From NCBI GenBank assembly GCA_001599915.1, contig BCIG01000010.1:124001-188000 (forward strand): DNA of 64,000 bases, written 5' to 3'. The stretch comes from Symbiotaphrina buchneri. Its lineage: Eukaryota > Ascomycota > Symbiotaphrinales > Symbiotaphrinaceae. Below the pieces are notes generated by a model, which saw only the letters and a program-made list of their open reading frames with translations, was not told the DNA's origin and searched no databases. Positions 35,172-46,900 of this stretch are shown here, piece after piece (position 1 is the first letter of the stretch; each line of letters opens with the position of its first letter). The position numbers and the translations under genes are program-made.

Positions 35172-37538
35172 ATGTTGTCCAAGCAGGCGGGAATCTCGGT
35201 ATGCAGGTCATGTCGCTGGCAACTCTACTCCCTACTGCGACATGGCTTCACGAAACCGAGTCGATCAGCTCCCGCACCACTACGTGTACATGACCGTCTG
35301 CAGCAGCGAAGACGGTCTGGTGTCAGAGCTCTGAGCACTTCGGCATCATTTAGAGGGCCGGACATTTCCAGCAGCCAAACCTCGGACGGGCTGGCGAGTA
35401 CTGGCGATGACCTTGAAGCTATAGCACGAAAAGCCCGACAAACTTTTGGGGAGACTCTCCCTAAAGATTATCTTTCTGCGGAGGAATATAACATCTACGA
35501 GAGGCTTTATGGGGCCCCGATCAAGGAGACCACTCCGGAAGACATGGCACTGCTTGGTGAATACGAAGGAGACGAGGAAGTGGCGAGGAATATTCTCTAT
35601 CGAGAAAACAAGGAGGGCGAGTTGGAAGAAGTCGCATTTGACGTTGATCATGTGCCAGAAGAAGAGCTCGAGGCAGACCTTGACCGCGCTATCGATACTG
35701 GAGAAGTTGATCTCCGCGATATGAGCAGAGCAGAAGCTATGGCGATGCTTCGTTTACGTCAAGATATGGAGGCGGCATTCAGAGCTCAACCAGAGAACGA
35801 GGATCCCGACGAAGGGGAAGAAGAGGAGTTTGAGGAGGAGGAAGAAGAAGACATGGATGAGGAGGAAGATGAAGGGCCCCCGGACGTCTATGCAGATGGT
35901 GAGAGTATGCGTGCACACCCCTTGACTGCTGCTGGCCGCTTCGGTACCTCCCCGTCCACGCTTCAACTCCCTGCGGCCACATTCACGGGACCAGTCTCAG
36001 AGATGCTTGCAAATCTTTCCAATAAACATCTCAAAGAAGTGGCAGAGCGGACATTTGGTGGGAAAGGTCTGCCATATTCTGCCGCTACCCCTGCGTCGAA
36101 GAAGCACTTGGAACAGAAGCCAATTCCGCTGTATTCCACACAACTACAGATGTCAGAAATGGAAGGAGACGTCTTCATGGCTGCAGTGATGCCGGGAACA
36201 TATGCCTCGGTTATGAGCACCCTGGTGGAAGTACGGAAACGGTTGGGTACTTCATGGCTGCGTCATCTCTTCGAAAAAGATGGTGGTCCCCGCATGCTGG
36301 ATGCTGGATCCGGTGGTGCTGCTGTGGTGGCATGGCGGGAGATATTGGCAGCTGAGTGGGCAGGTCTCTACCCTGATGTAGACGCGGAGTATATCCAGCT
36401 CGGCAAGGCTTCTGTGGTTACCGGTTCACGGGTTCTTCGCCATCGAGCAAGCCGTTTTCTCGACAACACTACATTCTTGCCCCGACTCCCAGATTATTTT
36501 CATATGGACCAGTCCAATGAGCATGGAGAAAATCGGCATGCTCGAAAGCAGTACGACATCATCATTGCTCCTCACACCCTTTGGGGGTTAAAGGAAGACT
36601 ATATGCGAAAAGCTCAAGTGCAAAATTTATGGTCTCTCCTCAATCCTGATGGCGGGATATTGATCCTTCTGGAGAAGGGAGTTCCGCGTGGTTTTGAGAT
36701 GGTTGCAGGAGCGCGTGATATCCTTTTGTCACATATTGCCTCCAGCGATATTTCTCCGCCCTACGATGTTTCTCCTTCTCCTACAGCATCAGATCGCGGC
36801 ATGATCATCGCGCCTTGCACTAATCATGAGACGTGTCCGATGTATCTTACCCCTGGAAGATCGCGAGGTCGAAAAGATTTGTGCCACTTCTCGCAACGCT
36901 ATATCAGGCCCGCATATTACCAACGTCTAATAGGGGCCCGTGACCGCAACCACGAGGACGTCAAATTCAGCTACATTGCCGTTAGGCGTGGGGTTGATGC
37001 CCGCGTGGACCAGGGCATCGTACAAGGCAAGGCGGCTACTGAGGCGGCATTCATAGGACACGAGGATGGAATCCCGATCGAAGGAAGCAGAGTCGGCTCT
37101 GGGGATCGTCCCGTCGGCACTGACCCCACCGTCGAGCTAGTGGGCGACGAGATGATCGAGGCAGAGGCGGGAGAGCCCTCGACATCCACCGTTGATCCGC
37201 TCTCCCTGCCCCGTGCTATCTTATCACCCATCAAGCGCCGTGGCCACGTGATCCTCGATCTCTGCACACCAGCTGGCAAGCTCGAACGTTGGACTGTACC
37301 CCGGTCATTCGGCAAACAGGCCTACCGTGACGCCCGCAAGAGTCGCTGGGGCGATCTGTGGGCCTTGGGGGCTAAGACGCGTGTCCCGCGAACTGTGAGA
37401 CTAGGGCGTGGAAGGGTAGAGGAACAGTACGAGAAAAGTGCTGATGGCAAAAAGAAAAAGAAGGCGAAGGATATATCGAAAGCAGAACGTCGAAGTAGAA
37501 AGAGGATGCAAGCTCTGAATGCTTTGGACGATAGCTGA
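35172..37538 (+). CDS. rsm22: Mitochondrial small-subunit assembly factor Rsm22 (METTL17-like)
   Basis: Methyltransferase-like factor needed for mitochondrial small ribosomal subunit assembly. A single exon encodes 788 residues. The N-terminus, MLSKQAGISVCRSCRWQLYS, is basic and Ser-rich, a mitochondrial presequence. An acidic Glu/Asp stretch at about residues 200-240 is an insertion. The SAM-binding motif I region reads MLDAGSGGAAVVAWRE near residue 376. Further family signatures are YDIIIAPHTLWGL, LLNPDGGILILLEKG and ARDILLS. A Cys/His group near residues 548-580 (PCTNHETCPMY then LCHFSQRY) matches the cysteines that bind an Fe-S cluster in METTL17. The Lys/Arg-rich tail is typical of mitoribosome proteins. 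Upstream in-frame codons include no ATG, so 35172 is the start. Confidence 0.92.
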   Translation: MLSKQAGISVCRSCRWQLYSLLRHGFTKPSRSAPAPLRVHDRLQQRRRSGVRALSTSASFRGPDISSSQTSDGLASTGDDLEAIARKARQTFGETLPKDYLSAEEYNIYERLYGAPIKETTPEDMALLGEYEGDEEVARNILYRENKEGELEEVAFDVDHVPEEELEADLDRAIDTGEVDLRDMSRAEAMAMLRLRQDMEAAFRAQPENEDPDEGEEEEFEEEEEEDMDEEEDEGPPDVYADGESMRAHPLTAAGRFGTSPSTLQLPAATFTGPVSEMLANLSNKHLKEVAERTFGGKGLPYSAATPASKKHLEQKPIPLYSTQLQMSEMEGDVFMAAVMPGTYASVMSTLVEVRKRLGTSWLRHLFEKDGGPRMLDAGSGGAAVVAWREILAAEWAGLYPDVDAEYIQLGKASVVTGSRVLRHRASRFLDNTTFLPRLPDYFHMDQSNEHGENRHARKQYDIIIAPHTLWGLKEDYMRKAQVQNLWSLLNPDGGILILLEKGVPRGFEMVAGARDILLSHIASSDISPPYDVSPSPTASDRGMIIAPCTNHETCPMYLTPGRSRGRKDLCHFSQRYIRPAYYQRLIGARDRNHEDVKFSYIAVRRGVDARVDQGIVQGKAATEAAFIGHEDGIPIEGSRVGSGDRPVGTDPTVELVGDEMIEAEAGEPSTSTVDPLSLPRAILSPIKRRGHVILDLCTPAGKLERWTVPRSFGKQAYRDARKSRWGDLWALGAKTRVPRTVRLGRGRVEEQYEKSADGKKKKKAKDISKAERRSRKRMQALNALDDS

Positions 37539-38564
37539 AGACGATCTCTACCGGCACAGCGAGTTATGCTATCAATAGGGACGAAGAGAGGCAGCGTCAT
37601 AAGCACTTCAGAGGATGACGGCCTTTTGTAGCGGATATGCTTATAATATGACAAACTCCACATCTTAGAAATACGGAAATTCTTAGTTACCTATCACCGC
37701 CAATCTAAGAATTTGTACAACATGATCATAAGATGCGAATAAAAGGCACAAAAAACTCCCGATGGGAATCTATAATTAGCACAGTTGGAGTAACGGCGCT
37801 TTACTTTGAGAGCAGAACACAGCCTGGCTGAAAAGCGGGCGAGTCCGCAGACCTTGTACTCTGCTTACATCCTGATTGGTAGGGAGTTGAGACGTAGACG
37901 GTGCGTGGGGAACTTTTGTGTCAGGTTTCACCCTAAGAGTTTGTGGCTTAGCATCCAAACAGGTAGCAAGACTCGCGGAGAGAGTTCACTACGGTGTGTG
38001 GTAAGGACCGAAGAATAGAGGTCATTCGCGCAGCTCAGCCCTGCAAGACATTAGGCACGAAAAAAGTGCCCCAGGTTTTCCGTGCTTCAATTCATTGTTG
38101 TTCTCTTCCATCCCGTCTGCATTCTCGATTTCTTCTCTGTGTTTGAACTGCTCTTGTCTGATGAGCTGCTTCGACGCGTGACGCATCCAAACCCCTTAAA
38201 AAACAGTACCTACGAAGTACCACGTACGTGTGTGCGCACAGCTTCGCTTGGTTGCCCCGTGGCGCCTTCGTTAGTGGAGAAGGTCCCTTGCGCCCAAAAC
38301 ACCGAACAGACGGACCAGACGTGGAAATTGAGATTGGCAGTTAAACCACTTCCCAGCCAGGCCTTTCACGACTGAACAGGAGTCGAACAACTACTAGCCT
38401 CGAACTCATTTTCATTTCATCTCAGAGTAACCCCCCTGGACAAAGGAAGCGACGATACGAGATCCTTGTTCCTGCGTTTTGATTGTTGACAGGGGGACAT
38501 TCCCCGCGGAGGCAGGGTTCGGCCTGACGGTTGGCCCAACTTGCCCCTACGAGTGCTCTCCAAC
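37539..38564. other. Intergenic region upstream of the chitin synthase gene
   Basis: About 1 kb contains the RSM22 3' end and the chitin synthase promoter and leader. Open frames are short and without family likeness. Pyrimidine-rich tracts near 38080-38160 fit a promoter. Confidence 0.55.
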
Positions 38565-41500
38565 ATGTCTTACAACCGCTTGGGTACGTCTGCTGCTTCT
38601 CATACACCTCTCTTTTCCAGCGCATCGTTCACCCGAGTGTCAAACGTCATAGCTGCTGCGCGGCGCTGCATTTGTGCTCCTCCTTCACTGTCTGTGGTGG
38701 TGAAGGGATAGGGGTGAACGTGATCTTCGTGTCTGTTGCTGGCCACGGGCGGAGAGAACCCCTCCTAATTGCACGAGCAGCGCTGCCAGAGCAGCTGTTG
38801 ACCTTTTCTTTGCTTTGCTGCGGCGCATTTGAACCAGCAGCATGCAGGGCGGTCACCACCAAGGTCGAACAAATTATATCCTTTGCGCATACTAGGGGGA
38901 TAATACAGGCTGACATCTGCGCGTCACAGACTTTTCTGGGCCCGGCCGCGACGATGGCAGGTCGCATTCTCCCCATATCGTCCCTAGCCAAGAGCTGCAC
39001 CCATATGGTGGGCGCACACCATCGCCTTTATATCCTCCGCAACACGGGTATCAGCTAGATGATAGATGGGAGACGGGCACCCCGATGCCGATGCCCATGG
39101 GCCCCGATTACGGTGCAGGCGATAGACTTGCCGCACAACCGACGGTGAGCTTCCTTACACCCCCACTCCTAGTTCCATAAAGGGAGGATACTGGAACAGG
39201 GTGACTGCTTCGACCTGCAGGTGCTGACATTTGATGCAGTATTCGGTGGAGAATATAAACAACTCGTTCGGGCACAATGAGCAGTATGAGTCACGTCATC
39301 CTCAGATGCCACAGCCCTACGGATACGGGCACCAGGACTATGCTGTCTCCCCAGAAGAGCATCATGATGCTTACTACAATCAACCTTACGTACCATCTCC
39401 TGCCGAGGACTTGCCATTAACGCAGTACCCGACTCAAAATCAGTCCCAGTACTTTGAAGAGAGCGATAGTCGGCCTATTCTTCAACATTCAGAGACTGCC
39501 TACGGTCCTGATCCACATCAAGCCGAGGAGTATCTCGATCCTCCTCCCACTGCTCCACTGGTACAACCCACCCCGTCACCAACCCCGATCAAGCGATGGA
39601 AGACGGTCAAGGAGGTTCAATTATATGATGGCAATTTGGTGCTCGACTGTCCTATCGCACCGGATCTGCTGAAAAATGTTCCTCACGCTGAACCTCCAGA
39701 GCGAGATGAGTTTACGCATATGCGATATTCTGCCGCCACTTGTGATCCGGATGATTTCTATAGTGAGAGGTTCACTCTGCGCCAACAGTTGTTCGCGAAG
39801 AAAAGACAAACAGAGCTCTTCATTGTCGTCACAATGTACAACGAGGAGCCATTATTGCTGGCCCGGACACTCATTGGTGTATTCAAGAACATTGAGTACA
39901 TGTGTAATCGCACGCACAGCAAGACATGGGGCAAGGAAGGCTGGAAGAAGATCGTCGTATGCGTAGTAAGCGACGGTCGTGGTAAGATTCACCCAGGATC
40001 AAGGGCTCTCATGGCGGCCCTTGGTTGCTATCAGGACGGCATCGCCAAGCAGCAGGTGAACGGAAAGGATGTGACTGCCCATATTTACGAGTACACCACT
40101 CAAGTCGGGCTTGCTCTGGGGAAGAAGGATACTGTAGAGATCAAACCAAGGGGTGCGACCAGGGTACAGATGATTTTCTGCCTGAAGGAAAAGAACCAAA
40201 AGAAGATCAACTCCCACCGATGGTTCTTCAATGCCTTTGGCAGGGTTCTGCAACCCAACATTTGCGTTCTTCTGGATGCCGGAACAAAGCCTGGCAAGGA
40301 CTCGGTGTACCATCTATGGAAAGCTTTTGACCTGGAACCCAAATGCGGCGGCGCTTGTGGGGAGATTAAGGCAGCACTTGGGAAGGGGTGGAAGGACGTG
40401 TTTCTCAACCCGATTGTCGCCTGCCAGAACTTCGAATACAAGATGAGCAATATCTTGGATAAGCCCTTGGAGTCAGCTTTTGGTTTCATTTCCGTCCTAC
40501 CGGGAGCCTTTTCCGCGTATAGGTATCAGGCTTTGCAGAATGATGCAACAGGCAATGGACCTCTACAGAAGTATTTTCTGGGCGAGAAGTTGCATGGGGC
40601 GGATGCAGGTATCTTCTCAGCCAACATGTACCTGGCCGAAGACCGTATCCTCTGTTTCGAACTTGTGGCTAAGCGCAAGTCAAGCTGGATCTTGCAATAC
40701 GTGAAAAGCTCCACCGGTGAAACGGACGTTATGGAGGATGTGATTGGGCTCATCGGTCAGCGAAGACGGTGGCTAAACGGTAGTTTCTTTGCTGCGGTCT
40801 ACGCCCTCGCACACTTCTACCAGATTTTCCGAAGCAGCCACAGCGGCATGAGGAAATTTATGTTCCTCATCGAATTCACTTACCAGTCTGTCAACATGCT
40901 CTTTGCTTGGTTCGGTATTGTAAGTGTATCTATCGATTGTGGATCAAGGCAGATTGAAGACTTACTCTTGTGCAGGGAAATTTCTTTCTGGTCTTCCGTA
41001 TTCTCACGACTTCGCTTGGTGACAGTGATCTTCTTGGTACAGCTGGTCTTATTCTGGGGGTAGTATTTGAGTGGATGTATCTTGCAATCCTATTAACCTG
41101 CTTCGTCCTGTCGTTGGGAAATATTCCGAAACAAAGCAAAAAGCTCTATACCTCGATGGTCATTTTCTGGGCCGTGATCATGGTGTACGTGCATTGAGGT
41201 TGATCCAATCTTGCCAACACTAGATTTGCTGATATTCTGCAGGTACCTAATGTTTGCCTCGATATTCATTACGGTCAAGTCAATCGAGACGCAGGTGGCC
41301 GAGAAAGAGTTTACTGTCGGGGAGCTGTTCAAGAACCAGATATTCTTCACACTCATTGTGTCCCTGATGTCGACTTATCTGTTGTGGGTCATTTCCTCGA
41401 TCCTCTTCCTGGATCCATTCCATCTCGTCACCTCGGTAAGTCTTCATCTATCATGGAAACGAAACTCAATAGGCTAATGAGTTCCCTAGTTCGTTCAATA

Positions 41501-42053
41501 TCTCCTTCTTACACCGACATACATCAACATCCTGAATGTCTATGCATTCTGCAATATCCACGACATCAGCTGGGGCACCAAAGGAGATGATAAGGCACCA
41601 GAACTTGGCGGTGTCACAACGAAGCCTGGCGGGAAATTGGACGTTAATATTCCTACGGATGATGGTGACCTCAACGCACAATACAAGCAGGAGTTGACAC
41701 TAGCCTCGAAGCCCGACGAGAAGAAGGTTGAGGTTCTTGCCCCTGACGAGAAGCAGAAAGGTTATTACGCTGGTTTCCGCAGTGCTGTGGTCCTCGTCTG
41801 GATCTTCAGCAATCTAGCCCTCGCAGCGGTTGTGCTCAGCTCGGCTGGCTTGGAGAGGTTGGATGTTAAGACGACGACAGATCAGCGGAGCACCATCTAC
41901 ATGGCCGTGGTATTGTGGAGTGTGGCAGGCCTGTCGGCGTTCAGGTTCATCGGGGCGATGTGGTTCCTGATCGTAAGACTGGTGAGTACAGAACTTCCCG
42001 CATCCTGCTGTGCGGCTACTGGACTAAAAAAATGACAGTTCCGTGGGGTGTGA
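38565..42053 (+). CDS. chsC: Chitin synthase, zymogenic type (probably class I, ChsC/CHS1-like)
   Basis: Plasma-membrane glycosyltransferase that polymerises UDP-GlcNAc to chitin. Seven exons (38565-38583, 39059-39144, 39240-40919, 40976-41184, 41243-41435, 41490-41981, 42039-42053) encode 897 residues. MSYNRLG is on a 19-base first exon followed by a 475-bp intron. A Pro/Tyr/Gln-rich N-terminus precedes the Chs domain. Catalytic motifs are present: [55 protein letters not shown] and [10 protein letters not shown]. Several transmembrane helices follow and the end is FRGV. Class I is favoured because of [13 protein letters not shown] and [11 protein letters not shown], but class II cannot be excluded by eye. 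The stretch before QRRRW reads GLIG where relatives usually have EFIS. Confidence 0.93.
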
Positions 42054-42518
42054 TTTTCTCCTTTTGAACTTTGTCCGGCATCTGCGATGAGCGAAGCCTG
42101 CAATTTTGATCTCGATTTTAGCATGAGGCCATGTCGAGCGATGACGGCAGTTGGGTAAAGTGGCGACCTTGGTGACTGCTTCGATACCTTAGTTAGAAGA
42201 CCGATGCATGCATGACATGGCGAATAGGCGCATATGTGCGAACTTCCTAGATTGGCTCTTCGGAGTCTCATCCGGGGGTTGAAATCCGTCATGCTAGGTT
42301 CCCCGCAATGATAGATAGGGGTTTCTGCCAGCCATTTAGTCCCACCGCCTCCGACACCGCTCATATACTCCCTCCCGTTGCGCCCTCGTCGCAATCCAGC
42401 TCCCTGAAGCCCTGATACGCGCAATCACCACCTTCCCAACCAACTTCTGCCTCTTTAGCATGGATCGCTTCCCGGGCAAGGACTTGCGCTTTCCTTGGGC
42501 TCTGGATAGCGGACTCTC
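42054..42518. other. Intergenic region after chitin synthase
   Basis: About 465 bp. It holds the chitin synthase 3' region and the promoter of the next gene. A minus-strand open frame across 41897-42424 overlaps the chitin synthase end and is not a gene. Confidence 0.55.
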
Positions 42519-43655
42519 ATGATGTCGACGCAGACGCCGAAGCGCGGTCCCCCCTTTCTTCCTAACTCAAGCCGTCGACTGCCACCCTGCACCTCCGCCT
42601 CCACCAGTCAATCTCACGAGTCACCTTCCAGCCAGCAATTCGCGCCCAAACCACGCTTCGTTCTCTCATCCGGCACACCAGCTCCGCGCAGTGGTGTTAG
42701 TTCACAAAACCGGCCGGCGCCTACCTTTTCGAGCCAGAGGCCACAGACGCCGCGCACACCGGCGCCGAGATACCAGCTCCAGGATGCGGTCATAGAGCAC
42801 GATGCTATCGACGATGATGGCGCGTCAGACCATTCTGCCGGCTCGGACGACGAGGTGCTGCGTTCTGTGGAAGCAGACGCTGATCCTGACGATGAGGAAA
42901 TGCTGCTCACCATCGAGGAAGGGCTTTCGCGCCGCGCGAGCCTCACGACACCTTCTTCCATGCTCATGAAACGTCGCCGGCTCTCGAACCACCAACTCTA
43001 TAACAGCCCAACACCACAATTCCAACACGGCAGCACCCCCGCGTCAACGCTGACCACTTCGCCGCAACGACCTCGTTTCCTACTCCGTCCGTCTCCAGCC
43101 CCATCCCAACTTCCGTCCACGTCCACCCCAGCGCTGGCGGGCCCGCCGCGGCCGAGCCCTTTCATTATACCATCGCGTCCAGAGAACGCACAACACCAGG
43201 AACCCGTAGTCCCGGAGCAGTTCTCGCCCCGCTCGACGCGCCACGGGCAGAAATATCTTCCGGGCGGGTTGGCGGCCGGAATGAGGGAGTGGATTATCGG
43301 CCTGTCTACAGGGCAGCAGCAAGGTCTAGGGCGGGATCTCGAATGGTCCGCTCCTGACAGTGATCAGGTCGGCTGGAGAGCAGAGGGAGGAACCTTGAAG
43401 GTCGTCGTCGCGAAGGTGACTAAGGGAGAGGGGATCCTGCTCGTCGAAGCAGACGATGGGGGTCGCTGGGTGTTGATGGCGTATGGGCGCGTCGGGCGAG
43501 GAGCTCAAGATGTGGCAGAAGGGGTTGTGGTGGGCATGAGGATGCCGGTGTGGACGATAGAGGTCAATACACACCGTGACGGACGAAATGAAGCCGATTA
43601 TGAAAGCCAAACGCAGCCTTGGCGGGTATGCTTGAGCTGGGAGGTGCTTGGATGA
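42519..43655 (+). CDS. Uncharacterised fungal protein, disordered with compact C-terminal domain
   Basis: I do not recognise the family. A single exon encodes 378 residues. The first 230 or so are Ser/Pro/Thr/Arg-rich and disordered, with an acidic patch (DDDGASDHSAGSDDE) and a basic KRRRLS motif that may be a nuclear signal. The C-terminal 140 residues look folded: YLPGGLAAGMREWIIGL is a likely amphipathic helix. It is followed by alternating beta-like strands (GTLKVVVAKVTKGEGILLVEA, GGRWVLMAYG, GVVVGMRMPVWTIEV) and finally WRVCLSWEVLG. The strand pattern suggests an OB-fold, but that is inference. The gene is convergent with mrc1, with 247 bp between the stops. MM at the start makes the second codon an equally possible initiator. 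Confidence 0.75.
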   Translation: MMSTQTPKRGPPFLPNSSRRLPPCTSASTSQSHESPSSQQFAPKPRFVLSSGTPAPRSGVSSQNRPAPTFSSQRPQTPRTPAPRYQLQDAVIEHDAIDDDGASDHSAGSDDEVLRSVEADADPDDEEMLLTIEEGLSRRASLTTPSSMLMKRRRLSNHQLYNSPTPQFQHGSTPASTLTTSPQRPRFLLRPSPAPSQLPSTSTPALAGPPRPSPFIIPSRPENAQHQEPVVPEQFSPRSTRHGQKYLPGGLAAGMREWIIGLSTGQQQGLGRDLEWSAPDSDQVGWRAEGGTLKVVVAKVTKGEGILLVEADDGGRWVLMAYGRVGRGAQDVAEGVVVGMRMPVWTIEVNTHRDGRNEADYESQTQPWRVCLSWEVLG

Positions 43656-43902
43656 GCCCTGGCTTAAGGGTCCTCAGGAGGAAGATAAGCAACATACGGG
43701 TCAGAGATATGCATGAGCAGATGACGGAGTTCATTGGGAATATATAGCTTTGGGAGGCACAAAGATACCCCTTTTCGCTTTTTCATTGGTCTAAAAGAAT
43801 GTCAAGGTTTCTAGCAATGAGGTAACCGCCCCTTCGGTTCGTTCACTGAACAACAAGACAACGCCAGATATGCGCCGGATATGCGCCGTTGGTGATAGCA
43901 CT

Positions 43903-46900
43903 TCAATCAAAACTGCCAGTGCCCAAGCCTCCCAGAACGCCACGTCGCTCTCCAGCAACCTTGAGCCGGCCCTTCAGCCTCTTCGCATCCACCTTCTCCA
44001 CAATCCTCCGCTTCTCGATCTCCTGAGCGTAGAAACTGATGCTGCTCTTCTTCGTTCCACCTCGCCGGATACCTTCGTCCGCCCGCACTGTCCGCTCCGT
44101 GCCTCCAGTGGTGGACGAGTCATTCATGACGCTCAATCCCGAAGTCGCCCTGCGGATCAGAGACGGTACTCTGAACCCAGGGGTTGTACCGGATGCAGCA
44201 GGGTTCTCGAAGGCCAGGCGCGTCTGAGACGTCGAAGAGGACGCAGCGCGCTTGAGCATGATGCGATCAATGATTGCAGGATTTGAAGATGTGCTGCGGC
44301 GTGTGGTCTTGGGGTCCTTTTCTGCTGCGTCGTTTGCGCCTTCGTCCTGTTCAACGTCGGACGAGTCTGCTGGATAGGTAGCAGGGATCTCATCTGGATC
44401 GTCAATAAGCGCCGATAGTGACTCTCGGATTGCGGCGAGGGTCGTAGCGCGTTTTGGTTGCTGCGTCCGGCGAAGTCCTGGTGGAGGCCGGTTCTCGTCG
44501 TTTACTTCGGACACGGCTGCATGTTTGCGTTTGAAATCAGGCATGGCGGTTGCGAGCTGGTCGCGCTCCCCTATGGTGGCTCCTTCTTGTGAGTCAGTTA
44601 TGACTTGTGAAGCCCCCTCCTCCGGCTCGTCAAGCAGGTCAAAGTTCTCTTCACTTTCTCGATCTTCTATGGCAAGAAGGAAAGCATGTTTCTTAGGGTT
44701 CTCAGCTGTGGCAGGTCAATAACTGTCGCACATCCTCGAAGCTCGTTTGATCACTCACCAATTCTACCGATGTTTTCATCTGCCAACAGTGCTTTCCTCA
44801 TTTTCGCAAGTTCCCTCCTCTTCATTCTTCTCCTAGCCTCCCCATCATCATCGGAGTCTGAAAGGTCATAATCAGCTCCTCTTTTCCGCCGCAGCATCCC
44901 GTTTGTGATGTCTTTGAAGAGCTTCTCGACTGCTTTCTCATCCTGGGCACGCTCCTTGTCTCTGTTTGGATTCCACGTCAGCAAATTCACCTACGATTCC
45001 AAATGCAGTACACTCACGCATAAAGTGCAGCTAGTGCCCTCTCGTCCACCTTCTCCTCCGAGTCGTCATTGATCATTTTTCTGACTTCCTCGTCTTCTTC
45101 TCCGCCGCTTTCTTCATCACTTGCACCTCCCAAACCAGCATACTCGTCTTCTGATTCTTCAGCCTGTTCATCTACCATTCCTTTTGCATTGCTCCTCTTC
45201 TTATCGAAAGCAGGAACAGAGGGGACTGGCTTCCGCTTGGCGTTGCGCATCACATCAAACGCATTCGCTGAGATCTCGAATTCCCCGGTGTCTTCATTCT
45301 GTAATGGATCTATGACTTCGTCATCGACATCCGAATCCAATTGGCTCATCTCATTCCGCCTTCTTAACCTGGCCCTCCTCTTCATCGGAGGCGTTTGGAC
45401 GTTTTCTTCCTGGTCCATCACGACGGTCTCAATGGTCGATGGGGGCGGGCCAGCAAACCGATCCATGATAGGAGAGGAGTTTTCGAATCCTAAGTCCTGT
45501 GTCGGATCCGGAAACTCTGACATTTGTGTTGCAGATGGGATCTTGGGCGTCCGCAGTTGCGAGTCATATACTTGTACCTGCGATTGAGAGTAATGCAGAT
45601 CGATATCCGCCTGTGATGGCGTCTCACGCCCTTGCTGCGCATAGGGTTGTTGAGTATTCATCTGGGAGTCCTTCGCGATGTCTTGAGTGTCGTTCGGACC
45701 GAAATCAAGTTCAGGGAGGGTGCCAGGTGGTAGTTGGCGAAGGAAGGCTAGCGAATCCTGCTCCTGGTCAAACCCTGATGCAACCTTGTCTGCAGAAATG
45801 CTGTTCGGATCTTGGCTTTCAGCCATCGTTCCGGCGAACATCTGAGTCAGACCCAAAAGAGGTTGAGCTGGGGCTGGAATATTAGGTATCTCCGGCTTCT
45901 GAGGTGAAAGAGTACTAGGTCCTAAGCCAACTAGGTCGCTTCCTGTTGCTTCTTCGTCGTCTTCGTCTTCATCATCGATTATACGGAGTAGCCGTGCTTT
46001 CCTGCGGGTTGGAGGCTGTTCTCTAGAGACGTCACCCCCAATCTCATCGTCATCCTTCTCGTTGGCCTCGTCTCCGTCGTCCTCATCTTCTGCGTCCTCT
46101 TCTGCCTCAAGTTCAAGCATAGCATTTGGGCCCGACGTCTGACTTCCTGCGTCCCCATCCCCACTGCTACCTTCCCCTTCACTATCTCCGTCTGTTTCCA
46201 TGTTTCCTTCCAACTCCTCCTCGTCGGAACCAGACAAATGGAGATCTCCGTCTTCCTCTTCTTTCCAATCTTCATCGCTGCTACCATCAACTTCATCGCC
46301 GTCTTCGGTATCTTGACCATTGCGCTTAGCCAGTTTTTTCTCCTTCATTTTCAGTTCATCGGCTTCTCTTCGGGCTTTTTCAAGAAGGTCTTCGACCTCA
46401 GCCTGTTCTTTTTCTCTTTCTTCGGCAGTCTGGACAATAATGCCTCTGGCTTTCAGTTCCTCTATCTTCTCCGCCCTCTCTCGGGCCGCTTGTTGGCGGG
46501 CACGACGTTGGAGCAGCGCTTGCAACTCGCCGTTCGTCAATGAGTGATTCTCCTTTACTTTTCTCTTACCAGGTGAAGTCAGACCCGCCAACGCCCGAAG
46601 AGCGTGAAGTGAGCTGGTTTGCTTTTCCTGCTGCGGTGCAATTCGATCAAAGATTGACTGAGCTTTGATTTGCGGGACGGGTATGATCTCCAGCTCATCG
46701 TCAGAACCGGAACCTCTGGATTGAAGTACTGATCTCTGGATTGGCGGAATGACGCGTATTGATCGTTTTGGAACTTGAATTTCTTGCTTGTTGCTCGATA
46801 GTGACTCTGTACTTTCTTGCTGCTCTGAAACCACCTCTTTGCCCTTACCTTTATCCACCCGCTGGATAGGCCGGGTCATAACCTCCTCCAGGGTAGGCAG

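Noticed and set aside
38531-39058. 175-codon plus-strand frame over the first chitin synthase intron
   Set aside because: It begins at a non-ATG codon, is in a different frame from the chitin synthase exons and lies almost entirely within the intron.
41897-42424. 175-codon minus-strand frame after chitin synthase
   Set aside because: Overlaps the chitin synthase final exons antisense and has no family resemblance.
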